64,000 bases of DNA from Sepiola atlantica (lineage: Eukaryota; Mollusca; Cephalopoda; Sepiida; Sepiolidae), in assembly GCA_963556195.1 (NCBI GenBank), contig OY744529.1, forward strand, positions 58,158,080 through 58,222,079. Direction: 5' to 3'. Below are positions 44,701-58,517 of the stretch, in pieces (positions within the stretch are counted from its first letter, which is position 1; every line of letters starts with the position of its first letter). A program made the translations under genes and the position numbers. Below the pieces are notes generated by a model. It searched no databases and was not told where the DNA came from. It saw nothing but the letters and a program-made list of their open reading frames with translations.

Positions 44701-47700
44701 CAAATACAATAACAAATGCCTTGCCGAATCTTGCTTTCCTGATAGCTGAAAAATTGGCTCTGTGGTACCAGTTTTCAAGAACTCTGGTGAAAGAAATTAC
44801 CTGCAAAATTATCATCCCATGAGTTTCCTCTCGCTCTTATCTAAAATCTTTGAATCATTAATCTAGTGATTGGCTGCGATCTTGAAAAAGCTAAACTTCT
44901 TTCTGACCGACAATATGGATTTAGGCAATCCTGTTCTACTGCGGATAACGGTCATCTCGGAACGCATATACTAGACACTGGATAAGATAGGTGAAGCTAG
45001 TACAGTAGTGCTTGATATATCCAAAGCCTTTGACAAGGTCTTTTCAAGAAAATTAATTCCTGGAAGAATATTTAATATAATCAAATCCTTCTCAACTAAA
45101 AGAACAATCCAGGTCGTCCTCAATGGCCAGACATCTAAACAACATCTCATTAATGCAGATGTGTCCCAGGGGTCGATCCTTGGACCTTTATTTTCATAAA
45201 CGACCTCTCTGATGCAATCGCGTCTGAGATGGGTATATTTGCTGATTAGACCACACTCTATTCTTGACATGCGGGCAAATTGAACACACACATATTCTAA
45301 CAATGAAAGAAAATTAACTCCAGTCTGTAGTCAAATGGGGCCAAAAATGGATGGTTACATTTAATGGTGCCAAAACAAAGCTCCTTTCCTTTAACAACTA
45401 TAAGAAACCTTTCACACCGTCAATTGTTATGGATCATAGCACCTTGCTTGAAAGTTTGTTCAAATTCCTCGGCTTAACATTCACAGGTAACATGAATTGG
45501 AATAAATACATAGAAGATACTGCCAGGTCTCTTGCAAAGAAGGTGGCCTCCCACTACCGAGCTAGTAAACTTTTCACATTTGCCAGTATCCTATATTTCT
45601 ACAAAGCCATCATTTGCCCATGCATGGACTAGAGTATTGTTGTCACAACTGGGCTGGTGCACCAACCTCTAGTCTTTCCCTCTTGGACAAGGTCCAAAAA
45701 AGAGTCTCTAACCTACAAGGTCCCACACTGTCTACCAAGTTGCAGTCCTTCACTGTAGAGGTTCCCAGATGCCGGAAGGCTTTCTACTCTAATAGCCTTT
45801 TTCCTCAAACTGCTTTTTTTGGAATTCCCTCCCTGTTCTCTGTTTTCTTTACTGTACCAACATGCAGAAATTTTAATCTAATGTGAACAAGCATCTTGCT
45901 GCACAACTTCACACTCCCTATAACCCTGGCTCCTAATCCACAGTAGCCCCTTATGCCTCAGTGGCAGTGTGCCTTGTTTGGGGTGAATAAAAGTTAAAAA
46001 AACAAAAAATTAGAAGATAGAACTCAGTTTCAGTCTTTCGAAAAGTACACAAAATCTTTGCTTTCAGCAGTAAGTGCACTTTTAGAGTAAATGAATATTA
46101 TCTTACCTTCAATGCAGTGATCAGTCAAAAAAGACATTACGCATGCAAAATATGGCACACAATGTATTCAAATATATTTAGTTCTCAAAAATCCCTAAAC
46201 AATTTATATTACTCCAATTGTAATGATTTATTGATGTTAAATAAACAGTGTCAGGATTTTTTAAACGGACAAAACTTACTTGTACTAGGTATCCTAAACC
46301 AAAATTTTATTTTCATTATATCTAAAAACACATAAACAATGTGTTAATAAGTAATTGAGAGTAGCTTCCCTTATTTTGATTATCGCTCCTTTAGAGAACT
46401 CTTCTGTTTCTACTAATGTTATAAATACGGAACTAACAATGTATCGACACTGTATGCTGAATAAAGCTTTCCAAAGCTGTTCCATTTTCTTATTACAATT
46501 TATTCAGTATACAGTCAGCATGGAAAAACTAATGCGCTTCAACGTGAAACCTGAAACGTCTAATTCTGAAAAACGCTGGACACATTGGCAGGTGACGTTT
46601 GAAAACTTTTCTCAAACATTACATGCAGTAAATCCACAACGACAAATAAATAAACTTGGACTCCTAACCAATTATGTATCTCACACGATACACAAAATTA
46701 TTATAGATTGTACCACTTATGAAGAGGCTACAAGCCACTACCGAAAACCCCAGAGCAAAATATTTTCACGATACTTACTCGCTACACGCCGACAGCAAAA
46801 CGGAAAATCTTTGGAACAATTTTTAAAACAATTACGGACTCTGAGCAAGGTCTGTAACTTCCGGCCAATGACTGCTGAAGAAATTCGAGACAAGCACATG
46901 GATGCTTTTATCAACGGACTCCAGATCAAATAAGACAAAGACTACTCGAAAACAAATGTCTTAACCTCAGAACAGCCTACGAACAGGCTTATACGTTTGA
47001 ATTTGCTCAAAAACAGTCGGATACGGCCGGTGCTGCTTTGAACAACACACACTCTTGTTGTTTGCCCCCCTCTTGTGTGCATATTTCTCCGGATCCCTCT
47101 TCTGTGACTTCTTTCTCTAACCAGGAAATTCCGGGCACTGCAAATCCTTCAGAGTTGTCTATCACCGCTGCTTTTACAGGTCGTAAAAATGCCACTTTTG
47201 TGGGTTAAGTCTACACTCTCGGTTTTCTTGTCCGTCCAGAGATGCTCAGTGTCACAAGTGTGGGAAGGATATTTTCTAAGGTATGTAGATCAACATCTTC
47301 TAAAAAATAAGTTTTCTAAAAATTCTATTGCCTTGTTTATGGTAGCTGCTATAACAGTTGCATCTCCAGACTCCTTCTCGAAAAGTATAATACGGATTAA
47401 AATTAATAGCATTTCTATTGATGTATTAATTGACAACGGCGGAAGCTTTGGTAATTATATTGCTTTTAATATCGTAACAGCTAATAACTGGAAAATTTTT
47501 CTTTGTTCTACTCATGTGTCTATAGCGAATGCTTCTTTATCATCATAAGTGATTGGATACTGTCTGGTTAGCTTACTTTTAAAAAATATTTCATATAAAA
47601 ACATCAAACTTTTGATAATGAAAAACCTTTGTAGTGACGTGATACTGGGGCACAATTTTCTTCAACATCATTCTCATATTGAGATTCCTTTTGGAGAACC

Positions 47701-50700
47701 CAAACGAGCTCTTAGCATTTGTAGCCTAACAGCAGTCAATGTTCAGTACCAATCACTCTTCAATAATTTATCTCAAGACTGCAAACCTATAGCAATGAAA
47801 TCTAGATGCTACTCACTTGAGGATAAACAGTTCATAAAAACTGAGATTACGAGAATGCTTGGTGAAGGAATTGTTGAAATGAGGGAGTCTCTGTGGAGAG
47901 CCCAAGTTGTAATAACATCTTCCGAGAACCACAAAAAGAGGCTGGTAATTGATTACCCTCAAACCATAAATAGGTTTACCCTAGTGGATGCTCATCCACT
48001 ACTATGGATAGATGAAATTATAAGTGAAATTGCCAAATATAAATTGTACAGCACACTAGACTTCAGAAGCGCCTATCACCAAGTGGCTATCAAACCAGTG
48101 GATCGACCCTACACAGCATTTGAGGCAAATGGCGGCCTCTACCAGTTTAAAATAATGAATGGTATTGCCAGTTTTAAATGAATTATGGACAAAATAATTA
48201 GTGGTGAAAAATTGGAGGGCACCTTTGCCTACATTGATAATGTAACGATATGTGGACACAACTATGCAGACTATAATCGTAATCTGAAACAATTTATGGC
48301 GACGATTGAGAAATACAACCTCACACTAAATAACGATAAATGCGTTAAAAAGGATATAGTCAGCGCAGCAATTATGGCTACAGATCCCGCTATTCCTCTG
48401 GTGGTGGAGACAGATGCACCTGATTATGCAATTGCTGCCTCTTTAAGGCAATCCCGACACCCTGTCGCTTTTTTTTTCAAGGACCTTGTCACGTTCAGAA
48501 CAGCAACACTCAGCAATTTAAAAAGAAGCTTATGCCATAGTCGAGTCATTCAGAAAGTGGAGACACTATTTGATCGGACGACATTATAGACTAATTCCTG
48601 ATCAAAATGTGTCGTATTTATGTTCAACACCAGGACAACAAGCAAAATCAAAAATGATAAAATAGCGAGGTGGAAAATAGAACTCTCCTGTTTTTCTTCT
48701 GATGCAATCTACCGACCTGGTAAAGAGAATGCTGCAGTTGACGCACTATCGTGGGTATGTAGCTCGATACCAAAGACGAATGAGCTTTGTACCTTACACA
48801 ATGAACTATGCCATCCAGGTATAAGAAGAATGACACACGTGATACGAACTAGAAATCTACTGTATTCGTCGGACGACGTAAAGATAATGATAAAATCAAT
48901 TAGTATATGTGCCGAACATAAACCACAGTTCTTCATGATAAAACGACTCAACCATTTGAGAGAATAAACATCGATTTTAAGGTTCTCCTACCATCTAAAA
49001 ATGGGAATCGTTACATGCTAACTGTCATCAACAAATATTCGCGATTCCCATTCGCATTTCCTTGTCTGGACATATCAGCAAACCTGGTGATACAGTCCTT
49101 ATGCCCTTTATTTGCCACTTTTGGGGTTCCAGCCTATATCCATTCAGACCGTGGAGCCTCTTTTATGTCTGAGCAACTGAGACAATTTCTTTATGAACAA
49201 GGAGTAGCCACAAACCAGACGTTGCCATACCACCCTCAGGGTAATGCCTAATGTGAGCGTCATAATGACATAATATGGAAAAATGTACAACTAGCAGCCA
49301 CGAACCGCAAATGTCCAATTACCACCTGGAAAGATCCTCTCCCTGAATCTTTGTACGCTATTAGGATGCTCCTATGTACAGTAACAAATGCCATGCTTAC
49401 AAGGGGTTTCTTTCATTTCAACAAAGAAGCCCAGTGGAAACTTTGCTTCTTTCATGGCTCTCAAAATCTGGAACGGTTCTCCTGAGACGTTTCATCGGTC
49501 ATAGTAAGAATAACCCATTAACAAACCAAGTGGAACTGATCGAGGCGAATCCGCATCATGCTTTGATACTATATTCTGATGGAAAAGAATCCACTGTTTC
49601 CCTTAGAGACCTTGCACCTGCAGGGGATATGCCTTCACTCAATATAGCCCCGAGGAGGCGCCTACATCTCAAGACTCTTCCACCTCAGCTGAAGTTCATC
49701 CCGTTAGCGTCGCACCATATGATTCATCTACGGACTCATTACAACCGTCTCTAGAAGCTCAGAACGAGTTAGTGGTGGACGATCGTCTACTTGCTTGGAA
49801 ACGAGCTGATCCCCAAACCGATTCGGAACCCTTGTTTTCAGAATCTCAATCATTTTCATGTAGAAGGAGACATATTTATATCCAGTCAGGACAGAGAGAG
49901 AAAATCGATCCCAGTGTATCATCAGACCTGGAAACCCAGAGTCCTGATTCTACTCCCAATACCAGACTACCAAGGCGTTCCAACAGAACCAGCAAAAAGC
50001 CTTCATCCCCTTATGATTAAAATAAAATGAAGGCGAATGTAATAAGTAATTGAGAGTAACTTCCCTTATTTTGATTATCGCCCCTTTGGAGAACTCTTCT
50101 ATTTCTACTAATGTTATAAATACGGAACTAACAATGTATCAACACTGTATGCTGAATAAAACTTTCCCAAGTCTACTGCTGTTCCTGTTTCTTATTACAT
50201 GATGATACCAAATTATTTTGGTAGCTAAATTAGCCACCGAATTATGATTATTATAAGGTTTGTTGGAAATTATAAATTTTGCTCTTTTGTGTGCTATTGG
50301 TACAGAAGCTAATTTTTAGTGTCAAGCTAAAAATGCAGGTTTTGAACAAGTGAAAAATCATTACGAATGTAATGTGATCTTGCGGTAAAAGAAAATTAAT
50401 CATAATGGATTTTAAAAAGGTACAAAACTTACTTGTACATTTAGTTCCATTGGTAATTGAGTATCCTGGTTGGCAGACACACTTTAACTTTGCTTTTTGT
50501 TTAAAGGGTATGGGCACTGCAATGTGTTCACAATCGGGGACACTATTTGCTGTCAAAAGAAAGATAGTTCAAATCTAATTAACTGCAGAACAAAATGTAA
50601 AAACAGAATGCTAGAAAAAGGGTTTCTTTTTTAAAAAAGATCATACTATAAACCAAAAAATCATATTACAATCATGCTGCTGAATTTTGAATAATTTTCT

Positions 50701-53700
50701 TAATTTTAACATATTTGATTTTGTTATTCTTTCTTTCTGGAAATTGTATGAGACACGTCTACCAAGAAAGTATAATAAAGTTTATTCATCCTTCTGTTTC
50801 TTAATGGATGGTGCAGAGATGTAAATAAAACTCCTGGTCAGAGGGTAAAATGTATATTTGAAAGGAGTTTTAGAAACTTCAATAAAAGTCTGTCATCTTT
50901 AAGCAAAAAGTTGTTATTTGAAAAAAAGGGGGAAAATACTTGGTGTCTGTTTCTTTGACTGGATAAAAATTCTAGTTGTTTTCAAGGTTACTTTTCTGTT
51001 AGATTGAATGACATCAGTTGTTTTAAGATATTTATTTTCTTTGTTTGTCTAACTCTTGTACAATTCCACTGACATTTACATATTTCAAAGCAAGTTGATG
51101 TTTAGAATCTATACCGTTACATTTTAAAAATAGGCCAATAATAATGAGAGTTATAAATCTTGAAATACATTGCATTTAATATAAATTAAATTGTGTAGAA
51201 TTTGTAATTCATGAAAAACTACAGGCAGACCCAACATTTCTCAGAATTTAATGAGGAACATTGTCCTTTTTCACTATCCTTATAACACCATATTACTTTT
51301 TTTAATAAGGATGATTACCATGTACTTTTTCACTATGCTCATAACCATATTACTTTTTCTTTATTTTTACTGACCCCCCCCCCCCGCCATCTCCTCCCGT
51401 TTTTTCCCCCGTAATATAGTTGAAAAGAGGCTGAAAATGTTGGAAAACTGTCTGAATTAGTTTCTTGTACATATAGTTTAAATTTCATTAAAACTGGATA
51501 TGCATATTTTAAGTTTTAAGCGGGTTTTGTCCCTATGGGTCACTTAGAAGTGTGTGTGGGGGGGGGGGACACATTAATATTCGGCACATAGAGGGTAATG
51601 TAGAGATTCGGGACTACTTCTATTGTTTTCCCCAGAAAATTTTATACATATGATTTAAATTTCATCAAAATAGGATAAATTTGAAGTTTTAAGAGGATTA
51701 TGTCCTCATTATCCACTTAGAGGTACACTTAGAGATTCGAGATTACTTCCATTGCCTTCCTCTGTAAATTTTACATACAAATACACTTTTAGATTTTATG
51801 TAGATTCACTAACCTTCCTTTCTATAGGGAACATAAACATCACGCACACACACAGACATTGAGGTTTATATATATGGATGAATAAATCCAAAAGATTTTT
51901 CATTTATCACAACTATATTACCACCAAAATACCTTACATCAATAATACAACATAGTCTTTTGAAATATTATACTTATAGTAGAAAGTGAAAGCCCAAGCA
52001 CAGCTGTTTGTATGCCAAATTTGCATGACTATTTTATAAGCAGTTTATAATAAATAAATGTTTTGTGTTATTCATTTGTCCTATTTTTCTATATATATGG
52101 AATAGTTTTGTCGATATTAACAGTAACTAATTAAAGTGATTTAATATAAAAATAGGATAAATTACAAACATCACATTTATTCATTTTCACGGGTGATGTG
52201 CAAAAATTTGGTTTTATTATTTATGCCACTCTATAAATGTAATAGTTTTGTTGATAATATAATCATATTTCAAGTAATTTCAAAATAAAAGATGAATTAC
52301 AAAAATAGGTTGTTGTTGCTTAAAAGTACAAAAAAAAAATTTTTTTTGTCTTTTCCTGAGAGAGAGTTAATTAAGGGGCAGTAACTCTATTCAACTGTTG
52401 TTATTACATCGAAAGCAATTAACTGGAAATTAATTATTAATAAATGAACGTAAAAGAATACAGTAATAGAAAATTTAAGAATTTATTTTGTTTAAATTTG
52501 AATTTTGTAGTCAATGAAATCACTGAACGAAATTCAGATTTCTCAAAGATAGAGTTACGTCTAATCGATGTTATACTTGCACAGTAACCACTCGTGCAAC
52601 GCCAAAGAAATCCATCAGTTTTCACTGTTGATGGCACAAGTCGCATGTTATGCCCACAACTGCAGGTTTCTTCGCCAGAAATAAGCCCATGGGCTTGCAA
52701 GAAATCGATCTGTTTAGCTATTTTGGAAGTAAAATAAAGTATGTCTTCAAACTGGAACAAGTTCAGATCCATGATCGCAATTTAATACAAAATCATAGTT
52801 GTTAGATATTAAAGACAAAATCTGGCTCAAAATTACAATTCACAGTTACTGCCCCTTAATTAACTCTCTCTCAGGAAAAGACAAAAAAATCTTTTTTTCG
52901 TACTTTTAAGAAACAAGAACCCAAAAATATGTTCCAACTTCTAAATAAAACTATACACACACACACACACACCTACAATAACTGCCTCCTATCCTACAAA
53001 TGGAATGATTCCTTTCACAAATTATTTGTAATTCTCCCTCGCCTCCCTATACAACTGACAAGCAAAAAAAGTTTTAGAGAGATACATTTATTTTTAAAAC
53101 TTAGCTAATTTTTTTATATCATTTTTTTTCTTCCTTTTAATCTTTAGCATTTGATTTTTGTAGTTTTTACATTTTCTGTGAAAAATAAATACATAACCTT
53201 TTTAAATTAGCTAATTAAATGCCTTATTTGTAAAGTGTAATTAAAAGTATTAATAGTTTGTTGTTAAACTTATTGTTTAATGTTTACAATATTATAAACT
53301 AAACCTTTTCACTATTCTCATTGACAAATGAAAACAAAGGTTGAGTAGTTTCCATCCACTGATCTGTTCAAATTACAAAAAAAAAAAAAAAAATAGATTC
53401 ATATTTTGGTATTATTGTAGATTAACACACTCTGCTAATCCCCCTCCCCTTCCAAAAATGAGATTATACTGTATAAGGTGATTATGTGTGAATACCTTGA
53501 AAAACTTGGTGGAAAGAAGAAAACATATATATTTTAGAATTAGTTTTGTATATAACTTTATGTAAAATGATACCCCCTTTCCTGAAAATTCTAGCGTTTT
53601 AAGGCATCTTGTTAGATATTTATTTTTACTATGGAAGATAAATCCGTTGCATATTTTCAGGGAGGGGTCTACTTTTTTAAGCGATTACATGTGGTTTTAT

Positions 53701-56700
53701 GACCTTGACACTCGGATTTAAGGTTAGTGGTAAAAAAATTTACTTTACTGCCTTAAATGTTAGAATGGCCTGAAAATGGAGGATCATTTTATGTTAAATT
53801 TATATATGAAACTGATCCCTTTAAATTCTAAAATAATTTCTTTCTCTTATTTCCAACAAGTTTTTCAAGGTGTTCACATGTAATCGCCTAGAAAAAAACT
53901 AGAATATAATTTTATTTTTTTAATTTTTTTTTTTGGGGGGGGGGGGGGTATTAGAGGACGTTATTAAAAAGAATACTAATATTGTTTTTTAAATCATTTT
54001 TTTAACTATATGTACCTCACACCAGCTTTAAAAAAATGCCTTTTTTTGTACATTTTAAGCAATTGAATTGTTTCGTAGTGCTTATCTTTTTTCCATGAGA
54101 AATAAATAAATAACTTCTTTAAAATTAGTTAATTAGACTTTTAAAAGTTTGTTGTTAAAATTATTGTTTTTAATATTCAAAGCTTAATCCCAATTTGCAA
54201 TTATTCTTGACATCCTCTGAGTGAAAACATATTTGTTTTAACTATACTCACCTCCCTCCCAATTAATTGCTGTCCAGAGGGCAAGGAGCTTTTGCTTTCG
54301 AAATTTTATAATGTATTCATTTAAGAAATTCCTAGTATTAAAATTTACTTTCTTATACATAAATACATTTCATGCCAACTTTAAAGGAGATATGCTACGT
54401 TTTTCAAGATACTGAAGCGAATTGTCAAGGGCATATTTTAAAAGAACACATTCTTAAAGAAAAAATATATTCAAATATGCAATGTATGACTTCCTTATTT
54501 TGGATCTGAAGAGTTTTTAATAATAAGCCATTTTGATGTATTCTATGTATTGAGGTAATTTAAATAATTTGATTTTTTTCATGGGTGTTGCTATTTGTAT
54601 TTTTGATAATTTCAATAAATGTAAAAGATCTTACCTTTGAGATCTGGTTGTCTTTGTCTGTGATACACATGAATTGACGTTGGGTCATCTAAATGTTTTT
54701 TGATTGTTACAGGAACATAGGATTGGTTGAATCTATCGAACTTGAGTATGGTGCCAAGATAATGATACGCAAGAAAAACGGTATTCTCAAAAACTGTTAT
54801 GCCATACACATGCTTTACCTGCAAATAAAAGATCAAAGAAATAATTGATTAAATAGAAAATAAGTCAAAAATAAATGTTGCTTCTCAAATGGTTCTGTTT
54901 GTCAGTTTTGCAAACCTTTTTGATTATTTAATGTCCAAACAATACCTATTGTAAATAATTTATTGTACAGAGATGTTAAAAAAGATGTATTGATTTTATT
55001 ATCGTTATAATTTCTATGAACCCAGACTGCTATGTTTCAGGTGAAATGGAACAGGCAACAAAATATTCCATGCAGGAAAGGACAAAGATTGTAATGATCT
55101 ACTTCGCGACGAAATTGGTTGTTAAAACTCAACAACAATTTCGGAGGGACTTACCAGAGGGAAACGTTGCAATCAGACTAACAAAGCAACATTATGACTG
55201 TGAAAAAATGTTTAGAGAGTTATTACAAACTTCAATGTGTGAGTAGCCAGAGTAATTCAGTGCCAAGGAGCTTGGATCGAGCACATTATAAACTACTGAG
55301 CTGTTCTTGAAAAATGAAGATATACATGAAAAAACTGATGCCATCCATAGCTTACATGTCTGTAAGACAGGTTTATGAATAAAACAAATTGTAAAGTTTT
55401 CCTTTCAATAATAAATGCTATTTTATCATAAATGGTTACATCTTTTTAGACCACCTTTTGCATGATTAGTTGAATGCAAGTTGCTATTTTACTCATAGTT
55501 GGGGGGGGGGGGGGACATAGAAAAAGGAAATGGTGAACCAAAGTCATTTTAATATTCGTAGATTCTGATCTTAAAGAAACTGTTTGTACTCACCTGGATT
55601 CCATAAAATACAATGTTTCTGTTCTCTCCATGATATGAAACTCTTTCTAAACTTTCATAGAAAGTGTCTGACCAATAGACATGTTCATTGGCATAATCAA
55701 GAGCTAAAGCTGCTGGGTAAACAATCTTCTTATATACTAATGCCATGGGATCCTTGCCCTCCATTGTTATCCGATATATCATATGTGAAATGGAGTCAGA
55801 GTGAAATAAATAGCTGGAAAAACAATCAGAAGTAGGGCATTAGATAATGGATATACAAAGTATCTGTGTAAGCTATCATAACAAGAACAGGGATGTGAGT
55901 GGCCAATGACAAAAACATTGAAATCGAAATGAATTTCCCAACCTGCAGAACTACGACCCCCACCTCCATGTGTGTGTGTGGAGAGAGGGCCATGCAAAAA
56001 ACAACTTCTTTTCTAAACAACTCAAATCGGTTTCAACTAAGAAAGTCAAAATTAAGAGAAAAACACTGAGTGCACATGTAAGGGAAGGAGACAGGAAGTC
56101 ATTCTTTAACGAAGAAAAAATCATCTAACTCCCCTACCCCATCCATTAATAATTTGAAGTCTTAGACTTCATAGCAAAATTAACATTTTTAATTATCAGA
56201 TAGAACTATCATAAGAGGGAAAAGGAAGGCAAGATGAAGAGAGGAACAAAGAAAAACAGGAAAAGATAAAGCAAGAGAGGGAAAGAAAGGAAAAGAGAGA
56301 AAGATAAATTAAACCCAGCCAAATAGTGACAAAAATCATCTAACTTCCCTACATGCTTTTTGAATCATTTGAAGTCTAAGCCATTTTTCAGAGAGAACTG
56401 TAATAAGAGGGGAAAGGAAGGCAAAACAAGACAAGACGGAGAAAGGAAGAAGAAGAGAAAAAAAAAACAGACAAAGAGAAAGAAAGATAAAGCGAGAGGG
56501 AGAGAGAGGAAGAAAGGAAACGAGATAAAGAGAAATAAAACCCAGCCAAATAGTGGTAAAAAATAAGAAGCTAAGGCTCTAGAGATTTAAACAGAAATCT
56601 GCCTTTTCGGGATTAAAAAAGTGGAAAACTCACATCCCTGTAAGAAATAATCTAAGCAAGAGTTTCAGAAAACCTCAAGACATTTTACAATTATTATTAC

Positions 56701-58480
56701 ACTACGATAAATGCTATTTACGTTTTTTATGTTTGTAAATATTTTCATGAAATATTAATTTTTACTGAAAGAAATTAATGAAGCTATTTTAACATATTGA
56801 TTATTTAGAAAAAATATAAAATGGTAACGATAAAACGGTTACAGCGTTTAGAAAATTGTTAATAATACTAACTCTTTAGAGAATCGTTAATAATACTAAC
56901 TCTTTAGAAAATTGTTAATAATACTAACTCTTTAGAAAATTGTTAATAATACTAACTCTTTAGAAAATCGTTAATAATACTTACCCTTTAGAGAATTGTT
57001 AATAATACTTACTCTTTAGAAAATCGTTAATAATACTAACCCTTTAGTAGGATCAATTGCTAAAGATCGAACTCTCCGTCCTTTACCATAATGATTTATT
57101 GTTTGGCAGCGTTTACCATCTTCTGTGCAAAGAACAATCGTGCCGCGATTTTTGTAAGCAAAATACCAGTTCTTGCCAATCCAATCGTATGCAATGTCGA
57201 CAATTCCTGAAAAGAAAATCTTATTCACTGACCATAAACTGAATATGCACATGTGTATGTATATCTATTATGTGTATGTATATCTATTATGTGTATGTAT
57301 ATCTATTATGTGTATGTATATCTATTATGTGTATGTATATTTATTATGATACTAAATGTGAGTTGGTCAACGTTTGTTTCCCTAAGGCTTTTTTTTTTTC
57401 ATATATATTTTAATAACACAAAATAAATAATAATTTAGTTCTGAGATTGTGTTGTTTTTGAAAAGAATTCTGTTTTACTTGCTCAATTTAGCCATAATTT
57501 ATCATTAACTGACCGAGTCAGCCATCTCTCACTTAGTTATGTATTTCTATCACTATGTTCATTCAACCAGCCTATAATATTTCTTAATGTCTCAGTGAGC
57601 ATTTAGAGAAAGTGGGACTCTTTTTTCTTTCAGCGTGGCAATCTAATTTACATATGTGTGTCTATACACACCACAAGCATGTATGTAATGTAGAAGGCAA
57701 AATAATAACTCTTTGATTCTTTATAAGAATAATAAATAATAAGACTTCTGTATAATAATAATAATAATAATAAAAAATAATGAAAATAATAAATAATAGA
57801 AGAAGAAGAAAGGAACTAAAATTGCTAGAAATCCCATAAACGCACAAAATGGTCATGAAGAATCAAGGAGGATGGAAAGATCGAAGAGGAACAGCACCAA
57901 GCAGATCTCTACTGGAATGGTGTGGAGAATACTGACACCTTGGGGAGGCTTACTGCCACTCAGATAAATAAATCAATGGTAAACGGCTGTTGCAATTATG
58001 CAAACTTATTTGCAACGGTTATCAAAAGATGCGGAGAGTGCTGGAAATCTGAGGAGATATCACTCAGACTCCAAGAAACATCACTCACTATTATCAGTGA
58101 GCAATCACTGATAATGACTTGTGTGAAAACTCTAAGTATTTATCTACCTCCTCTTCAAGAGGTGAGACACAAGGTCAGGTCAGGTTTTGAAAAGCCAGTA
58201 CACTAGGAGAAGAGCACTCTAGCATACAAAAAATGCCTGAGCAGCCCTGTCGATATTCCTCGACACATATTAGCAATAAACCAACCACTTCTCAAAGAGA
58301 AGGTAAAGTCTGGGAAGGTGGACCTCCTAAGACTGAACAGTACCCTATTTCAGTCCGACGGCAACAAAGCCACTGTCAGACAGATTGTCAAGGAGGTATA
58401 TAAAAAACAAATATTTTAATTAAAAAATAAATGATGATGATGATAATAATGATGATGACAACAACGACGACGACAATAAC

Positions 58481-58517
<37 letters not shown>

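Larger units (their letters stand above)
46342..50199 (+). mobile_element. Full-length but inactivated Ty3-type LTR retrotransposon, copy B
   Basis: LTRs at 46342-46497 and 50038-50199, related to those of copy A (both end ATTACA). Order gag, zinc knuckle, protease, RT, RNase H, integrase, as in Ty3-type elements. Interrupted by frameshifts and stops and missing the segment between RT and RNase H. The flanking five bases are CAATG and TGATG, at best a decayed target duplication. Inserted in the 12-kb LRP1 intron, opposite to the gene. Confidence 0.93.
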
